A stretch of DNA of 34,622 nt from an uncultured Collinsella sp. (GTDB lineage Bacteria; Actinomycetota; Coriobacteriia; Coriobacteriales; Coriobacteriaceae). The translations under genes and the position numbers were made by a program. Positions 17,060 through 24,438 of the stretch are shown here, piece by piece; position 1 is the first letter of the stretch, and the number at the start of each line of letters is the position of its first letter. Below the pieces are notes generated by a model. The model made no database searches. It was not told the DNA's origin and worked only from the letters and a program-made list of their open reading frames with translations. The stretch lies in assembly GCA_900768795.1 (NCBI GenBank), contig CAAGEH010000018.1, positions 1 to 34,622 on the forward strand, in the 5' to 3' direction.

Positions 17060-18334
17060 TTATGCAGGAATGCGTGCGCTCACAAAACGAGGGCGGCGCG
17101 TGAGGTCCTCCACAACCTCGACATTCACAAGCCCCGCAGCGCGGCAAAGCTCCGCTGCGGACTGGCAAGCGTCCTCAAAAAGCTCGCAAACGAACAAGCC
17201 GCCCGGACGGAGCATATGGGGTGCGGCGTTGAGCAGACGACGGTAGATGTCGAGCCCGTCGTCACCGCCATCAAGCGCCAGCGCGGGCTCGTGGTCGGCA
17301 ACCTCAGAAGGAAGCTGAGCCATTACGACATGCGGAATATAGGGCGGATTCGAGACGAGCACATCAAACGTTCCCCATTCATCGCGCGGGACCGAACTCA
17401 CGAGGTTGGTGAGGCTCACGTATACAGCAGCGTCGTCTAGACCAAGGGCATCTCGATTTTTGCAAGCAAGATCAACCGCGCGCGGCTCGATATCGGTGGC
17501 ATAGCAAAACACTTTGCCGGAACGCTCGGTCGCAAGCGAGAGAGATATACAGCCCGTACCGCAGCCGACCTCAAGCACGCGAGCCTTGCGCGGCTCTTGC
17601 GTCGGTTCGTCGGGACCGCCTTCGCCGCAGCCGGCATCCGTTTGCACGGCACCGGCGGCGTCGACAACCTCAGCAACATCATCAATACCAGCGCTAACAG
17701 CAACAGCATCGACATTGGCGTCACCGATAACAGCATCTTTGTCGCCATCAAAATCGGCGCCAGCATCAACACGGTCGGCTCGGTCCTCCGCATATGCACG
17801 TGCGCCGAATACCTCATCATCTGCGCCAGAGCCATCTACCTGCTCAAATATATGCGCTTCGGACTCGCCCGACTCGGCGGCTTCTTCCTGCGCCGCCTTG
17901 GCCTGCTCTTCCTCGATAGCCTTCTGGACCTCGTCATTCCATGGAAGCACAGCGCGTTTTTCACGCGCGTCCGGGCCCAACACCTCGCTATCGAGATAAT
18001 CGAGCACGAGCTCGACAAGCGATTCGGTCTCGGGACGCGGAATCAGCACGCCGGGCGTACACATCACAGAAATGCTCCTGAACTGGGTCTCCCCCGTGAT
18101 GTACTGCAAAGGCTCACCTTTAACGCGTCGCACCACGCCCTCGTGAATGATATCGAGTTCATCGGTCGTGAGCGGGCGATCATAATTCATAAACAGCTCG
18201 GTACGCGATGCCAAGTCGCACGCTGAGCAGATAAGCCACTCGGCATCGAGGTTAGGACGCGCAAGACCGTGGTCGCGAAAATAACCGACGACCCAATCGT
18301 GGCAGCTTTTTACGGTCCATACTTCCGTCGACAT
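17060..18334 (-). CDS. prmC: Release factor glutamine methyltransferase with large acidic insert
   Basis: 424-aa cytosolic SAM-dependent enzyme that methylates the Gln of the GGQ loop of release factors. The N-terminal helical domain (1-100, ending in GVLIPRPETE), SAM-binding VGCGTGCIS (256-264), and catalytic NPPY (329-332) are intact. Typical PrmC is 270-290 aa; the excess is one block, residues about 115-249, at the hinge between the two domains. The block is rich in Ala, Asp, Glu and Gly with a charged helix near 137-153 and reads as disordered. The start has a GGAGA ribosome site. prfA, which encodes the likely substrate RF1, lies just upstream but behind its own terminator. A weak promoter is likely in the gap. 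Confidence 0.92.
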   Translation of the reverse strand: MSTEVWTVKSCHDWVVGYFRDHGLARPNLDAEWLICSACDLASRTELFMNYDRPLTTDELDIIHEGVVRRVKGEPLQYITGETQFRSISVMCTPGVLIPRPETESLVELVLDYLDSEVLGPDAREKRAVLPWNDEVQKAIEEEQAKAAQEEAAESGESEAHIFEQVDGSGADDEVFGARAYAEDRADRVDAGADFDGDKDAVIGDANVDAVAVSAGIDDVAEVVDAAGAVQTDAGCGEGGPDEPTQEPRKARVLEVGCGTGCISLSLATERSGKVFCYATDIEPRAVDLACKNRDALGLDDAAVYVSLTNLVSSVPRDEWGTFDVLVSNPPYIPHVVMAQLPSEVADHEPALALDGGDDGLDIYRRLLNAAPHMLRPGGLFVCELFEDACQSAAELCRAAGLVNVEVVEDLTRRPRFVSARIPA

Positions 18335-18402
18335 GCGATCTCCTCGCTCTCCTCGTTAAACCGCGAGCTCAACCAAGGAGCAAAAGCACCCTGGCAACGG
18401 TG

Positions 18403-18408
18403 ATTCTA
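18403..18408 (-). promoter_or_regulatory. Possible -10 upstream of prmC
   Basis: TAGAAT on the minus strand lies about 70 nt before the prmC ATG and downstream of the prfA terminator. A TTGCGC that could serve as -35 is 19 nt upstream, a poor spacing, so this is a tentative promoter for prmC-sua5-glpK. Confidence 0.3.
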
Positions 18409-18505
18409 ATGCAGCAAAATCGCGGTAGCGCAAAAAGAGACGCTGCGCGCAACGGTTTTCCTTCACTGCACCTATGTAAACCGCCTCGCTGTGCCCTATT
18501 TAGGC

Positions 18506-18536
18506 AAAAGGGCAAGGACCTGCAAATCCTTGCCCC
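18506..18536 (-). terminator. Terminator of prfA
   Basis: Perfect 9-bp stem GGGCAAGGA / TCCTTGCCC with an 8-nt loop; on the minus strand it is followed by TTTTGCC. It lies about 27 nt after the prfA stop and separates prfA from prmC. Confidence 0.72.
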
Positions 18537-18562
18537 AAATCTAAACGATTATTTGCACGCAC

Positions 18563-19630
18563 CTACACGGCAGCTGCAAGCTTCTCGGCACGATCGGCAG
18601 CCGCGAGCGCTTCGATAACATCACCCAAGCCATCGCCCAAAAGAACGCTGTTGTAGGTCGAGTTAAAACCGATGCGATGATCGGTCACGCGATCCTGCGG
18701 CTGGTTGTACGTACGAATCTTCTCGGAACGGTTACCGTGACCGATCTGGCTCGAACGCTCGGCTCCGACCTCTGCCTGCTGCTTCTCGAGCTCCATCTCG
18801 TACAGGCGGGCACGCAGCATCTGCATGCAGACTTCGCGGTTCTGAATCTGCGAGCGCTGCTCCTGCGATTGCACCACCGTATTGGTAGGCAGGTGGGTGA
18901 TGCGCACAGCGGAATACGTGGTGTTGACGCACTGACCGCCAGGACCCGATGCGCAATACGTGTCGATGCGAAGGTCGGACTGATTGATCTGAACATCGAT
19001 CTCCTCCGCTTCGGGAAGCACAGCGACCGTAGCAGTCGAAGTCTGGATACGGCCCTGGCTCTCGGTCTTGGGAACGCGCTGCACGCGGTGCACGCCGCTC
19101 TCATACTTCATAACCGAGTAGACCTTGTCACCCGTGACCTTGAACTCGATGGACTTAAAACCGCCCGCCTCGGACGGGCTCGAATCGAGCACTTCCATCT
19201 TCCAGCCGCGCGACTCGATGAAATGCTGGTACATCTTAAAAAGGTCGCCTGCAAAAATTGCCGCTTCGTCACCACCGGCAGCAGAACGAATCTCAACGAT
19301 GGTGTTCTTCTCGTCGTTGGGATCGCTCGGAATCAGCATGAACTTGATATCTTCCTCGAGCTTGGGAAGCTTCTCCTCGTTCTCGGAAATGTCCATCTGG
19401 AGCATTTCCTTCTCGTCCGCATCGGATGCCTCGCGCAGCATTTCCTTGGCAGCATCGATGTCGTCGAGCGCCGAGATGTACTCGCGCGCGGCGTTGACGA
19501 GGTCGGTCTGGTGCGCGTACTCCTTATTGAGACGCGTGAACTCTTTGATGTCGGAAGCGACAGCCGGATCGGAAAGCTTCTTTTCGAGCTCTTCGTAGGC
19601 AGCGATGATCTTTTCTAGTCTTTCGCGCAT
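18563..19630 (-). CDS. prfA: Peptide chain release factor 1
   Basis: 355-aa class I release factor that reads UAA and UAG and triggers peptide release on the ribosome. The catalytic GGQ is at 231-233, and the stop-codon recognition tripeptide PxT is PKT (187-189) in HRVQRVPKTESQGR, which marks RF1 rather than RF2. Length is standard. Around GGQ the sequence reads CASGPGGQCVNTTYS where many RF1 proteins have RxSGxGGQHVNTTDS, leaving cysteines on both sides of the loop. The ATG has an AAAGGAG ribosome site. PrmC, which methylates this GGQ, is encoded next on the same strand. Confidence 0.95.
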   Translation of the reverse strand: MRERLEKIIAAYEELEKKLSDPAVASDIKEFTRLNKEYAHQTDLVNAAREYISALDDIDAAKEMLREASDADEKEMLQMDISENEEKLPKLEEDIKFMLIPSDPNDEKNTIVEIRSAAGGDEAAIFAGDLFKMYQHFIESRGWKMEVLDSSPSEAGGFKSIEFKVTGDKVYSVMKYESGVHRVQRVPKTESQGRIQTSTATVAVLPEAEEIDVQINQSDLRIDTYCASGPGGQCVNTTYSAVRITHLPTNTVVQSQEQRSQIQNREVCMQMLRARLYEMELEKQQAEVGAERSSQIGHGNRSEKIRTYNQPQDRVTDHRIGFNSTYNSVLLGDGLGDVIEALAAADRAEKLAAAV

Positions 19631-19872
19631 GATGGGACTCCTTTATGTGCGTGAGCGTATCTAAATATCGGCAACAGAAATAAACGCCGCGAACGCTACG
19701 TGCGCAGGCGTCGAGTAAATAGACGGGCTAAACCCAGCTAGAACATGTCGAGTTTTAGATACATGGAGCGTCCTCTCAAAATAGCCCACATATCTTACCT
19801 TATTCATGAGAAAGCTGCACGAAAAAGCAGCTCCTCACGCAACGAGCAATTGCATCTATTCTGCATCGCCGC
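19631..19872. other. Divergent intergenic region between prfA and the zinc-ribbon gene
   Basis: About 240 nt with no gene I can support. Promoters for prfA (minus strand, a TAGATA-like -10 near 19655-19662) and for the zinc-ribbon gene (plus strand) are expected here. An AT-rich patch TTTTAGATACATGG occurs near 19753. I see no long repeat or structured RNA. Confidence 0.35.
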
Positions 19873-19903
19873 TCGACACTGTGTACGCGCCCGATGCTAA
19901 ACT
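19873..19903 (+). promoter_or_regulatory. Candidate promoter of the first zinc-ribbon gene
   Basis: TGCTAAACT (19895-19903) forms an extended -10 (TGn-TAAACT). TCGACA at 19873-19878 is a possible -35 with a long 19-nt spacer. The leader that follows contains a tandem repeat of TGCGACGTAAGA. Confidence 0.4.
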
Positions 19904-19928
19904 GACAGATGATTTTTACTGCCATTTT

Positions 19929-19955
19929 TGCGACGTAAGATTATGCGACGTAAGA
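19929..19955 (+). repeat. Tandem TGCGACGTAAGA in a leader
   Basis: TGCGACGTAAGA at 19929-19940 is repeated exactly at 19944-19955, a 15-bp period, in the leader of the first zinc-ribbon gene and 27 nt before its ATG. It could be a tandem protein- or ribosome-binding site or a simple slippage duplication. Confidence 0.6.
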
Positions 19956-19981
19956 GTTTGAGCTACATGAGAGGAACCTCC

Positions 19982-20989
19982 ATGCTTTGCCCCAAATGCG
20001 GACACGAAAACTCCGACGGTGCCAGGTTCTGCGCGAAGTGCGGGTCTCCGATTCGGACCGCCGCGGATGCGAACGGTGCCGACACGACTACGATTATGGA
20101 TAGCGGCGATAAAGACGTCGCCGACAAGACGACGGTCATGGATGGCACCGGCGCAGGCGACACGGACCAGACAACGGTCGCGGACGGCTCGGATGAGACG
20201 GTGGTGATGGGAGACCCCGCAAAGGTAGGCGCCCCCGTCAGCCAGAGCACCAACGAAGAGTCCATCGACGAGACCGCCCCGACGACCGAGGGGCGCCCGC
20301 TCCCGGCAGGCGCGGTCATCGCAGTCGCCGTCACCGCCTGCGTTATCGCCGCTATCGTAGCATTCTTTGTCTACACGCGCGTCTACCTGCCCGGACAGCA
20401 GCAAACGGTAATCGAGGAAACGAGCGCTAGGGAAACCGCCGCGAAGAAGAAGACAGCGGCGAAAAAAGCCGACAAGGCAAAAGCCGAAGAAGCCGATAAA
20501 AAAGAGAAAGAAGCCGAGCAGAAGGCGGCCGAGGAGGCCCAGAAGCAGGCCGATCAACAGAAGCAGCAGGCAGAGCAGCAGCAGAAGATCAACGCCGCCA
20601 AGGCAGCGGGCAAGCAGGTCGCCACGGGGACGGTCCACGTCTTCAACACCGACGCCGATCTCGCCAACTATTTTGGAGGAGATGACGCCAACGTATATAC
20701 CCTGCAATGTCAGAAGAACAACGACCATTGCGGTCCGTTCATCATTTTGGTACTTGACTCGCCGCAAACCTTCACCGCCGGACATGCCGACGGCTCGCCA
20801 GCAAATACGTCGACCGCCAGCCGCATCTCGCTTGACCATGAAAAGCGCCAGCGCGTAGCAAATCTGTGGCAGCCGTACGATGGCAAGCGCGTCACCGTCT
20901 CGCTCGAGGATCTCTGGTCGCCAAGTGACGTAAGCCTCCCTTGCGGCAACGGCACATTACGTGCCAGGAATGCCAACGTTCTCTTCTAG
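19982..20989 (+). CDS. Zinc-ribbon, single-pass membrane protein with repeated TTVM-like motifs
   Basis: 335 aa, no assigned function. Order of parts: a zinc ribbon with Cys3, Cys6, Cys17 and Cys20 (CPKCG ... FCAKCG); an acidic Thr-rich segment (33-78) with four related motifs DTTTIMD, DKTTVMD, DQTTVAD and DETVVMG; one membrane helix (about 108-130); a Lys/Glu/Ala/Gln coiled coil (about 145-205); and an extracellular C-terminal domain (about 210-335) that I do not recognise, with a Cys pair in LQCQKNNDHCG. The ribbon should be cytoplasmic and the coil and C-domain outside. The Thr motifs resemble phosphothreonine/FHA target sites, an inference only. I chose the ATG at 19982 because GAGAGGAA precedes it and the ribbon begins at once. 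It shares its architecture with the next gene and the split gene at 28.6-30.1 kb. Confidence 0.85.
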   Translation: MLCPKCGHENSDGARFCAKCGSPIRTAADANGADTTTIMDSGDKDVADKTTVMDGTGAGDTDQTTVADGSDETVVMGDPAKVGAPVSQSTNEESIDETAPTTEGRPLPAGAVIAVAVTACVIAAIVAFFVYTRVYLPGQQQTVIEETSARETAAKKKTAAKKADKAKAEEADKKEKEAEQKAAEEAQKQADQQKQQAEQQQKINAAKAAGKQVATGTVHVFNTDADLANYFGGDDANVYTLQCQKNNDHCGPFIILVLDSPQTFTAGHADGSPANTSTASRISLDHEKRQRVANLWQPYDGKRVTVSLEDLWSPSDVSLPCGNGTLRARNANVLF

Positions 20990-21018
20990 GCCATTACATT
21001 ATCTGATTAGCCGCCCGC

Positions 21019-21047
21019 CAAACAAACAGCCTGCATCATCGTATAAT
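21019..21047 (+). promoter_or_regulatory. Promoter of the YARHG-domain gene
   Basis: Perfect -10 TATAAT (21042-21047) with CAAACA 17 nt upstream as a weak -35. Predicted start near 21054, leaving a leader of about 60 nt with an AAAAGGAG ribosome site. Confidence 0.6.
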
Positions 21048-21112
21048 CGTTCTGAATATGCACCTTAGAGATGAAACACATCAATCAACCCGAAAGGATA
21101 AAAGGAGTCCCC

Positions 21113-21904
21113 ATGAGCAAGTTCTGTTCAGAATGCGGTAGTCCCTTAGGCGACAACGACACGCGCTGCCCTCGGTGTGGTGCCCCCATCGGCAACAACG
21201 GCCAACAAGGATCCGAAACCGGCCCCGATTCGACCGCACAGCACAGCCCGATTTATCAAGCTGCATCTACCCCAAATTCCTATAGCGCCCCCGCTAAAAA
21301 GAAGATGAGCACAGGCAAGCTCGTCGGCATCGTCGCCGGGTGCTGCGCCGCCGCCGTCGTCGCTACGCTGGCAATTTGCTTCATCGCTTTCCCCAGCACC
21401 AATACGACGGAAACGACAAAGGACACGGGAAGCACCGAAGTCGCAGCAAACAAGAGTTCCGATTCCACCAAAAAGGACGATTCGAAAAGCGATTCGGACG
21501 ACAAAGATAAGGACAAAAACGTTACCGTCAACGTTAACGTCAATGGCGGCGGCGGGGACACTCAAGCCGCACCCGCCCAAAGCGCGCCCGCTACGACCTC
21601 AGCACCTGCGGACACCTCGAATGACGGCTACATTTTGCCCGATTCCGCCTCGCGCGTGTACTCGGTGAGCGAGCTTCAAAGCCTGGGTCTCTCGCGCACC
21701 CAGCTGACACTTGCTAAGAACGAAATCTACGCAAGGCACGGCCATGGCTTTGCAACCGCTTGGATTCGCAACTATTTCCAGTCTAAGAGCTGGTACCACG
21801 AGACCTACTCCGCACAGGAAGGCTTTAACGGTCGAGATGCCCGCGAGCTCAACAGCGTTGAGACTCAGAACGTCGCCAATCTTAAAAAGGCAGGAGCGGA
21901 GTAG
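21113..21904 (+). CDS. Zinc-ribbon, single-pass membrane protein with YARHG domain
   Basis: 263 aa. Order of parts: zinc ribbon with Cys5, Cys8, Cys19 and Cys22; Pro/Ser-rich cytoplasmic linker; membrane helix (about 70-93); a Ser/Asp/Lys-rich stretch and a Gly/Asn patch (about 105-150); and a C-terminal YARHG domain (about 190-260) recognisable from NEIYARHGHGF, the aromatic-rich NYFQSKSWYHETY, and the trailing NxVExxNVxxLK pattern. YARHG is an extracellular domain of unknown function, often beside wall- or lipoprotein-type proteins. The ATG at 21113 follows AAAGGAG. It has its own promoter and a strong terminator, so it is monocistronic despite resembling its upstream neighbour. Confidence 0.88.
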   Translation: MSKFCSECGSPLGDNDTRCPRCGAPIGNNGQQGSETGPDSTAQHSPIYQAASTPNSYSAPAKKKMSTGKLVGIVAGCCAAAVVATLAICFIAFPSTNTTETTKDTGSTEVAANKSSDSTKKDDSKSDSDDKDKDKNVTVNVNVNGGGGDTQAAPAQSAPATTSAPADTSNDGYILPDSASRVYSVSELQSLGLSRTQLTLAKNEIYARHGHGFATAWIRNYFQSKSWYHETYSAQEGFNGRDARELNSVETQNVANLKKAGAE

Positions 21905-21952
21905 CTGGTTCCCGCATGGAATGGCTAGCTCAATCGCCTAGCACCCTTGCCA

Positions 21953-21993
21953 ATGCCCCCATCCTCGAAAGTCAGGGACGGGGGCATTTTTCT
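21953..21993 (+). terminator. Terminator of the YARHG-domain gene
   Basis: ATGCCCCC (21953-21960) pairs with GGGGGCAT (21980-21987) and the stem extends inward through TCC/GGA, followed by TTTTTCT. A strong rho-independent terminator on the plus strand. Confidence 0.85.
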
Positions 21994-22063
21994 AAAAGCC
22001 GTGCTGAATTTTTGAAAGCCACGTTAAGCAAAGCTAAGCGATACCCCGCCAGCTATTGCCCGA

Positions 22064-22100
22064 CACAAAAGAAGATGCGCAGGGTCGCACTACCCTGCGC
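22064..22100 (-). terminator. Terminator of the M20 peptidase gene
   Basis: Perfect 9-bp stem GCGCAGGGT / ACCCTGCGC with a 6-nt loop that begins at the peptidase stop codon. On the minus strand it is followed by ATCTTCTTTTG. Confidence 0.65.
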
Positions 22101-23569
22101 TACAAACACGTTTCCTGAATGAGGCGAATCGAAAAGCGGATTCCCTGCAGATACGCACGGCGCGTAATGCGCTCGTCCGTTCCATGCACGCCCCTATCGC
22201 ATTCCTCATCAGCAACCACAAACGCCGAGAAACGCAGGCACTCGGGACAGATACACGCGTAATTCGCCGCATCGGTCGCACCGATCACCATTGACGGCAC
22301 GATGTGCACCGCTCGGCGTCCAGCCGACTGCCTGTCGAAATCATCCTCTCCGCCAACCGTGCCCGCAACAGGCGCAGGCTCCACAAAGTAACGCGCGGCA
22401 ACAGCACGAAGCGCATCAAGACCAGGGCCGCCCACAGCAGGATCGGGGCTCGGCTCGGAACTCCCAGGGCCAAGCGCAACCTCAACATCGTCAAGCCCAG
22501 CCGCACGAACCGCCGCGCGCGATGCAAGCAGCACGTTGTCCACCGATACGCCCGGCATCATACGGAAATTGATATTTGCCCACATATCCTGCGGCATCAC
22601 GTTTGCACCAGCGCTGCCGCCCTCAATCTGAGTGGGCGCGCACGTGGTCTGGGCCAACGGATAAAGCCGTTTATCGGCAAGACAGCATTCAATGATTTCG
22701 GCACGTTTTGCTGAATCTGCCACATCCTCGGCGCTAACCAGTCCAAGCTCCGTAAGCGTTGCTGCGGTAAGTGCCGTGAGCAGCGGAGCCCATTCGATAT
22801 TGCAGATTGCGGTGATGGCGCGAGCGAGCTTCTCGAGCGACGTTCCGCCGTATGGATTAGACGAGTGCCCGCCCTCGCTCTTTACGCTCAAAACGATATC
22901 CGCGTAGCCCTTCTCCGCCAGGTCGGCGTGCATGAGCCAAGCGCCCGGAACGCCATATTCCGCAGAATTGACGATGCGATAGTCGCCTTCATCGAGCAAA
23001 AACTCGAGTTCGACGCCACGACGCCTGAGCTCCGCCGCCACTGCACGGGCACCGAACTGATTGGTCTCCTCGTCCTGGCCAAACGCAAGAATCAGCGTGC
23101 GCTTAAGCCCCCAGCCGTGAGCGAGCACGTATTCAACAGCCTCGAGCTCACCTGCCACCTGGCACTTCATGTCGATGGCACCACGGCCCCAAACAAAGGT
23201 GTCGTCCACGGCACCCGAAAACGCCCCATGCGTCCAATCGCCCTCGGTGCCCGGCACCACAGGAACCACGTCCATATGCCCCATGAGCATCACCGGCTTG
23301 AGCGAGGCGTCCGATCCTGGAAGCGTAACGAGCAGTGAATGGTCGATGACCTCGACATCGCCCGCCGCAAACACATGTGGCCACGCATCTGCCATATAAG
23401 CTCGCAGGTCATCAAACGGACGCCAATCCACGGCATCGTTATCCATATGCGAAACGGTCGCGAACGAAAGTACCTTGCCCAAACGAGCACAAGCGGCATC
23501 GGTGTCAATATCGGCATAATCGCCCTCATGATTGAAAAATCGCCAGATATCGCATGCCCCGGTATCCAT
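22100..23569 (-). CDS. M20-family metallopeptidase (carboxypeptidase/acyl-amino-acid hydrolase type)
   Basis: 489-aa di-zinc hydrolase related to yeast CPS1 and mammalian PM20D1. Key residues are His98 and Asp100 in GHMDVVP, the bridging Asp133 in WGRGAIDMK, the catalytic pair Glu167-Glu168 in GQDEETNQFGA, the substrate and dimerisation region around SEGGHSSNPYGGTSLEKLA, and a late GGEDDFD segment. The position usually GHDEE reads GQDEE. There is no signal peptide, so it is cytosolic. Likely substrates are small peptides or N-acyl amino acids, but specificity cannot be read. It lies downstream of an amino-acid ABC importer in the same direction, separated by a terminator, with its own GGGAG ribosome site. 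Confidence 0.87.
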   Translation of the reverse strand: MDTGACDIWRFFNHEGDYADIDTDAACARLGKVLSFATVSHMDNDAVDWRPFDDLRAYMADAWPHVFAAGDVEVIDHSLLVTLPGSDASLKPVMLMGHMDVVPVVPGTEGDWTHGAFSGAVDDTFVWGRGAIDMKCQVAGELEAVEYVLAHGWGLKRTLILAFGQDEETNQFGARAVAAELRRRGVELEFLLDEGDYRIVNSAEYGVPGAWLMHADLAEKGYADIVLSVKSEGGHSSNPYGGTSLEKLARAITAICNIEWAPLLTALTAATLTELGLVSAEDVADSAKRAEIIECCLADKRLYPLAQTTCAPTQIEGGSAGANVMPQDMWANINFRMMPGVSVDNVLLASRAAVRAAGLDDVEVALGPGSSEPSPDPAVGGPGLDALRAVAARYFVEPAPVAGTVGGEDDFDRQSAGRRAVHIVPSMVIGATDAANYACICPECLRFSAFVVADEECDRGVHGTDERITRRAYLQGIRFSIRLIQETCL

Positions 23570-23580
23570 AAAACTCCCCT

Positions 23581-23622
23581 AAAAACAACGAGCGGGGCGC
23601 GCCGAAAGGCTCCTCCCCGCTC
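23581..23622 (-). terminator. Terminator of the amino-acid ABC operon
   Basis: GAGCGGGG and CCCCGCTC arms (23590-23597 / 23615-23622), with a nested GCC/GGC inner pairing, followed on the minus strand by GTTGTTTTTAGG. It separates the ATPase gene from the M20 peptidase gene, whose ribosome site overlaps its tail. Confidence 0.72.
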
Positions 23623-23652
23623 TGGCAGACATATCGTGCAACCCAAACGATG

Positions 23653-24429
23653 CTACTTGGCGGCGACCTCGGCACCGTCCTCGAGATAACGGCTCAGGAA
23701 CTCGCGCGTGCGCTCATGTTTGGGCGCACCAAAGACCTGCTCGGGTGTACCGTCCTCAAGCACCACGCCCTGATCCATAAAGACGACACGGTCGCTCACC
23801 GTGCGCGCAAAAGACATCTCGTGCGTGACCACGACCATGGTCATACCATCGGCGGCAAGCTGGCGCATAACGCTCAGAACCTCGCCCACGATTTCGGGGT
23901 CGAGGGCGCTCGTCGGCTCGTCGAACAGCATGATTTCGGGGTTCATGCAAAGCGCGCGGGCAATGGCGACGCGCTGTTTTTGACCGCCCGAGAGCCTACC
24001 CACCGCCGCATGCGCGAACTCAGCGAGGCCGACGCTTTCGAGATGCTTCATAGCGACCTTTTCGGCCTCGGCTTTGCCCATCTTTTTGAGCGTGACCGGA
24101 GCGAGCGTACAATTGTCGAGCACGTTCATGTTGTTGAACAGGTTGAACCCCTGAAACACCATGCCGATCTTCTCGCGCAGAGCATTGACATTGCAGCGCT
24201 CCGCCGTGAGATCCTGCCCGCGGAACCATACATGACCGGCATCGGGGCTCTCAAGCAAATTGAGGCAACGCAAAAACGTCGACTTGCCCGAACCTGATGC
24301 ACCGATGATGGTCACGACCTGGCCCGGCTCGATCGACAAATCGATACCCTTGAGCACCTCGAGCGAACCGAAACTCTTGCGCAGGCCCTCGACTCGAATA
24401 AGGGGTTCTTTCTGCATATCTTCTGACAT
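23653..24429 (-). CDS. Polar amino-acid ABC transporter, ATP-binding protein
   Basis: 258-aa cytoplasmic ATPase of the GlnQ/HisP/ArtP type that powers the importer. Walker A GASGSGKST (43-51), Q-loop in MVFQGFNLF, signature LSGGQKQR, Walker B IMLFDEPTSALD, and the switch His in VVTHEMSFA are all intact. Length is slightly above the usual 240-250 aa. It starts 9 nt after the permease stop. Confidence 0.94.
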   Translation of the reverse strand: MSEDMQKEPLIRVEGLRKSFGSLEVLKGIDLSIEPGQVVTIIGASGSGKSTFLRCLNLLESPDAGHVWFRGQDLTAERCNVNALREKIGMVFQGFNLFNNMNVLDNCTLAPVTLKKMGKAEAEKVAMKHLESVGLAEFAHAAVGRLSGGQKQRVAIARALCMNPEIMLFDEPTSALDPEIVGEVLSVMRQLAADGMTMVVVTHEMSFARTVSDRVVFMDQGVVLEDGTPEQVFGAPKHERTREFLSRYLEDGAEVAAK

Positions 24430-24438
24430 TGCGTCCTC

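Noticed and set aside
17597..18226. 209-codon plus-strand frame opposite the PrmC insert, considered as an overprinted gene
   Set aside because: It extends beyond the insert into the conserved N-terminal domain of PrmC, lacks a ribosome site, and resembles nothing; the PrmC frame is sufficient explanation.
22304..22714. Plus-strand open frame of 136 codons inside the M20 peptidase gene
   Set aside because: Arg/His/Gln-rich shadow translation of a clear minus-strand gene.
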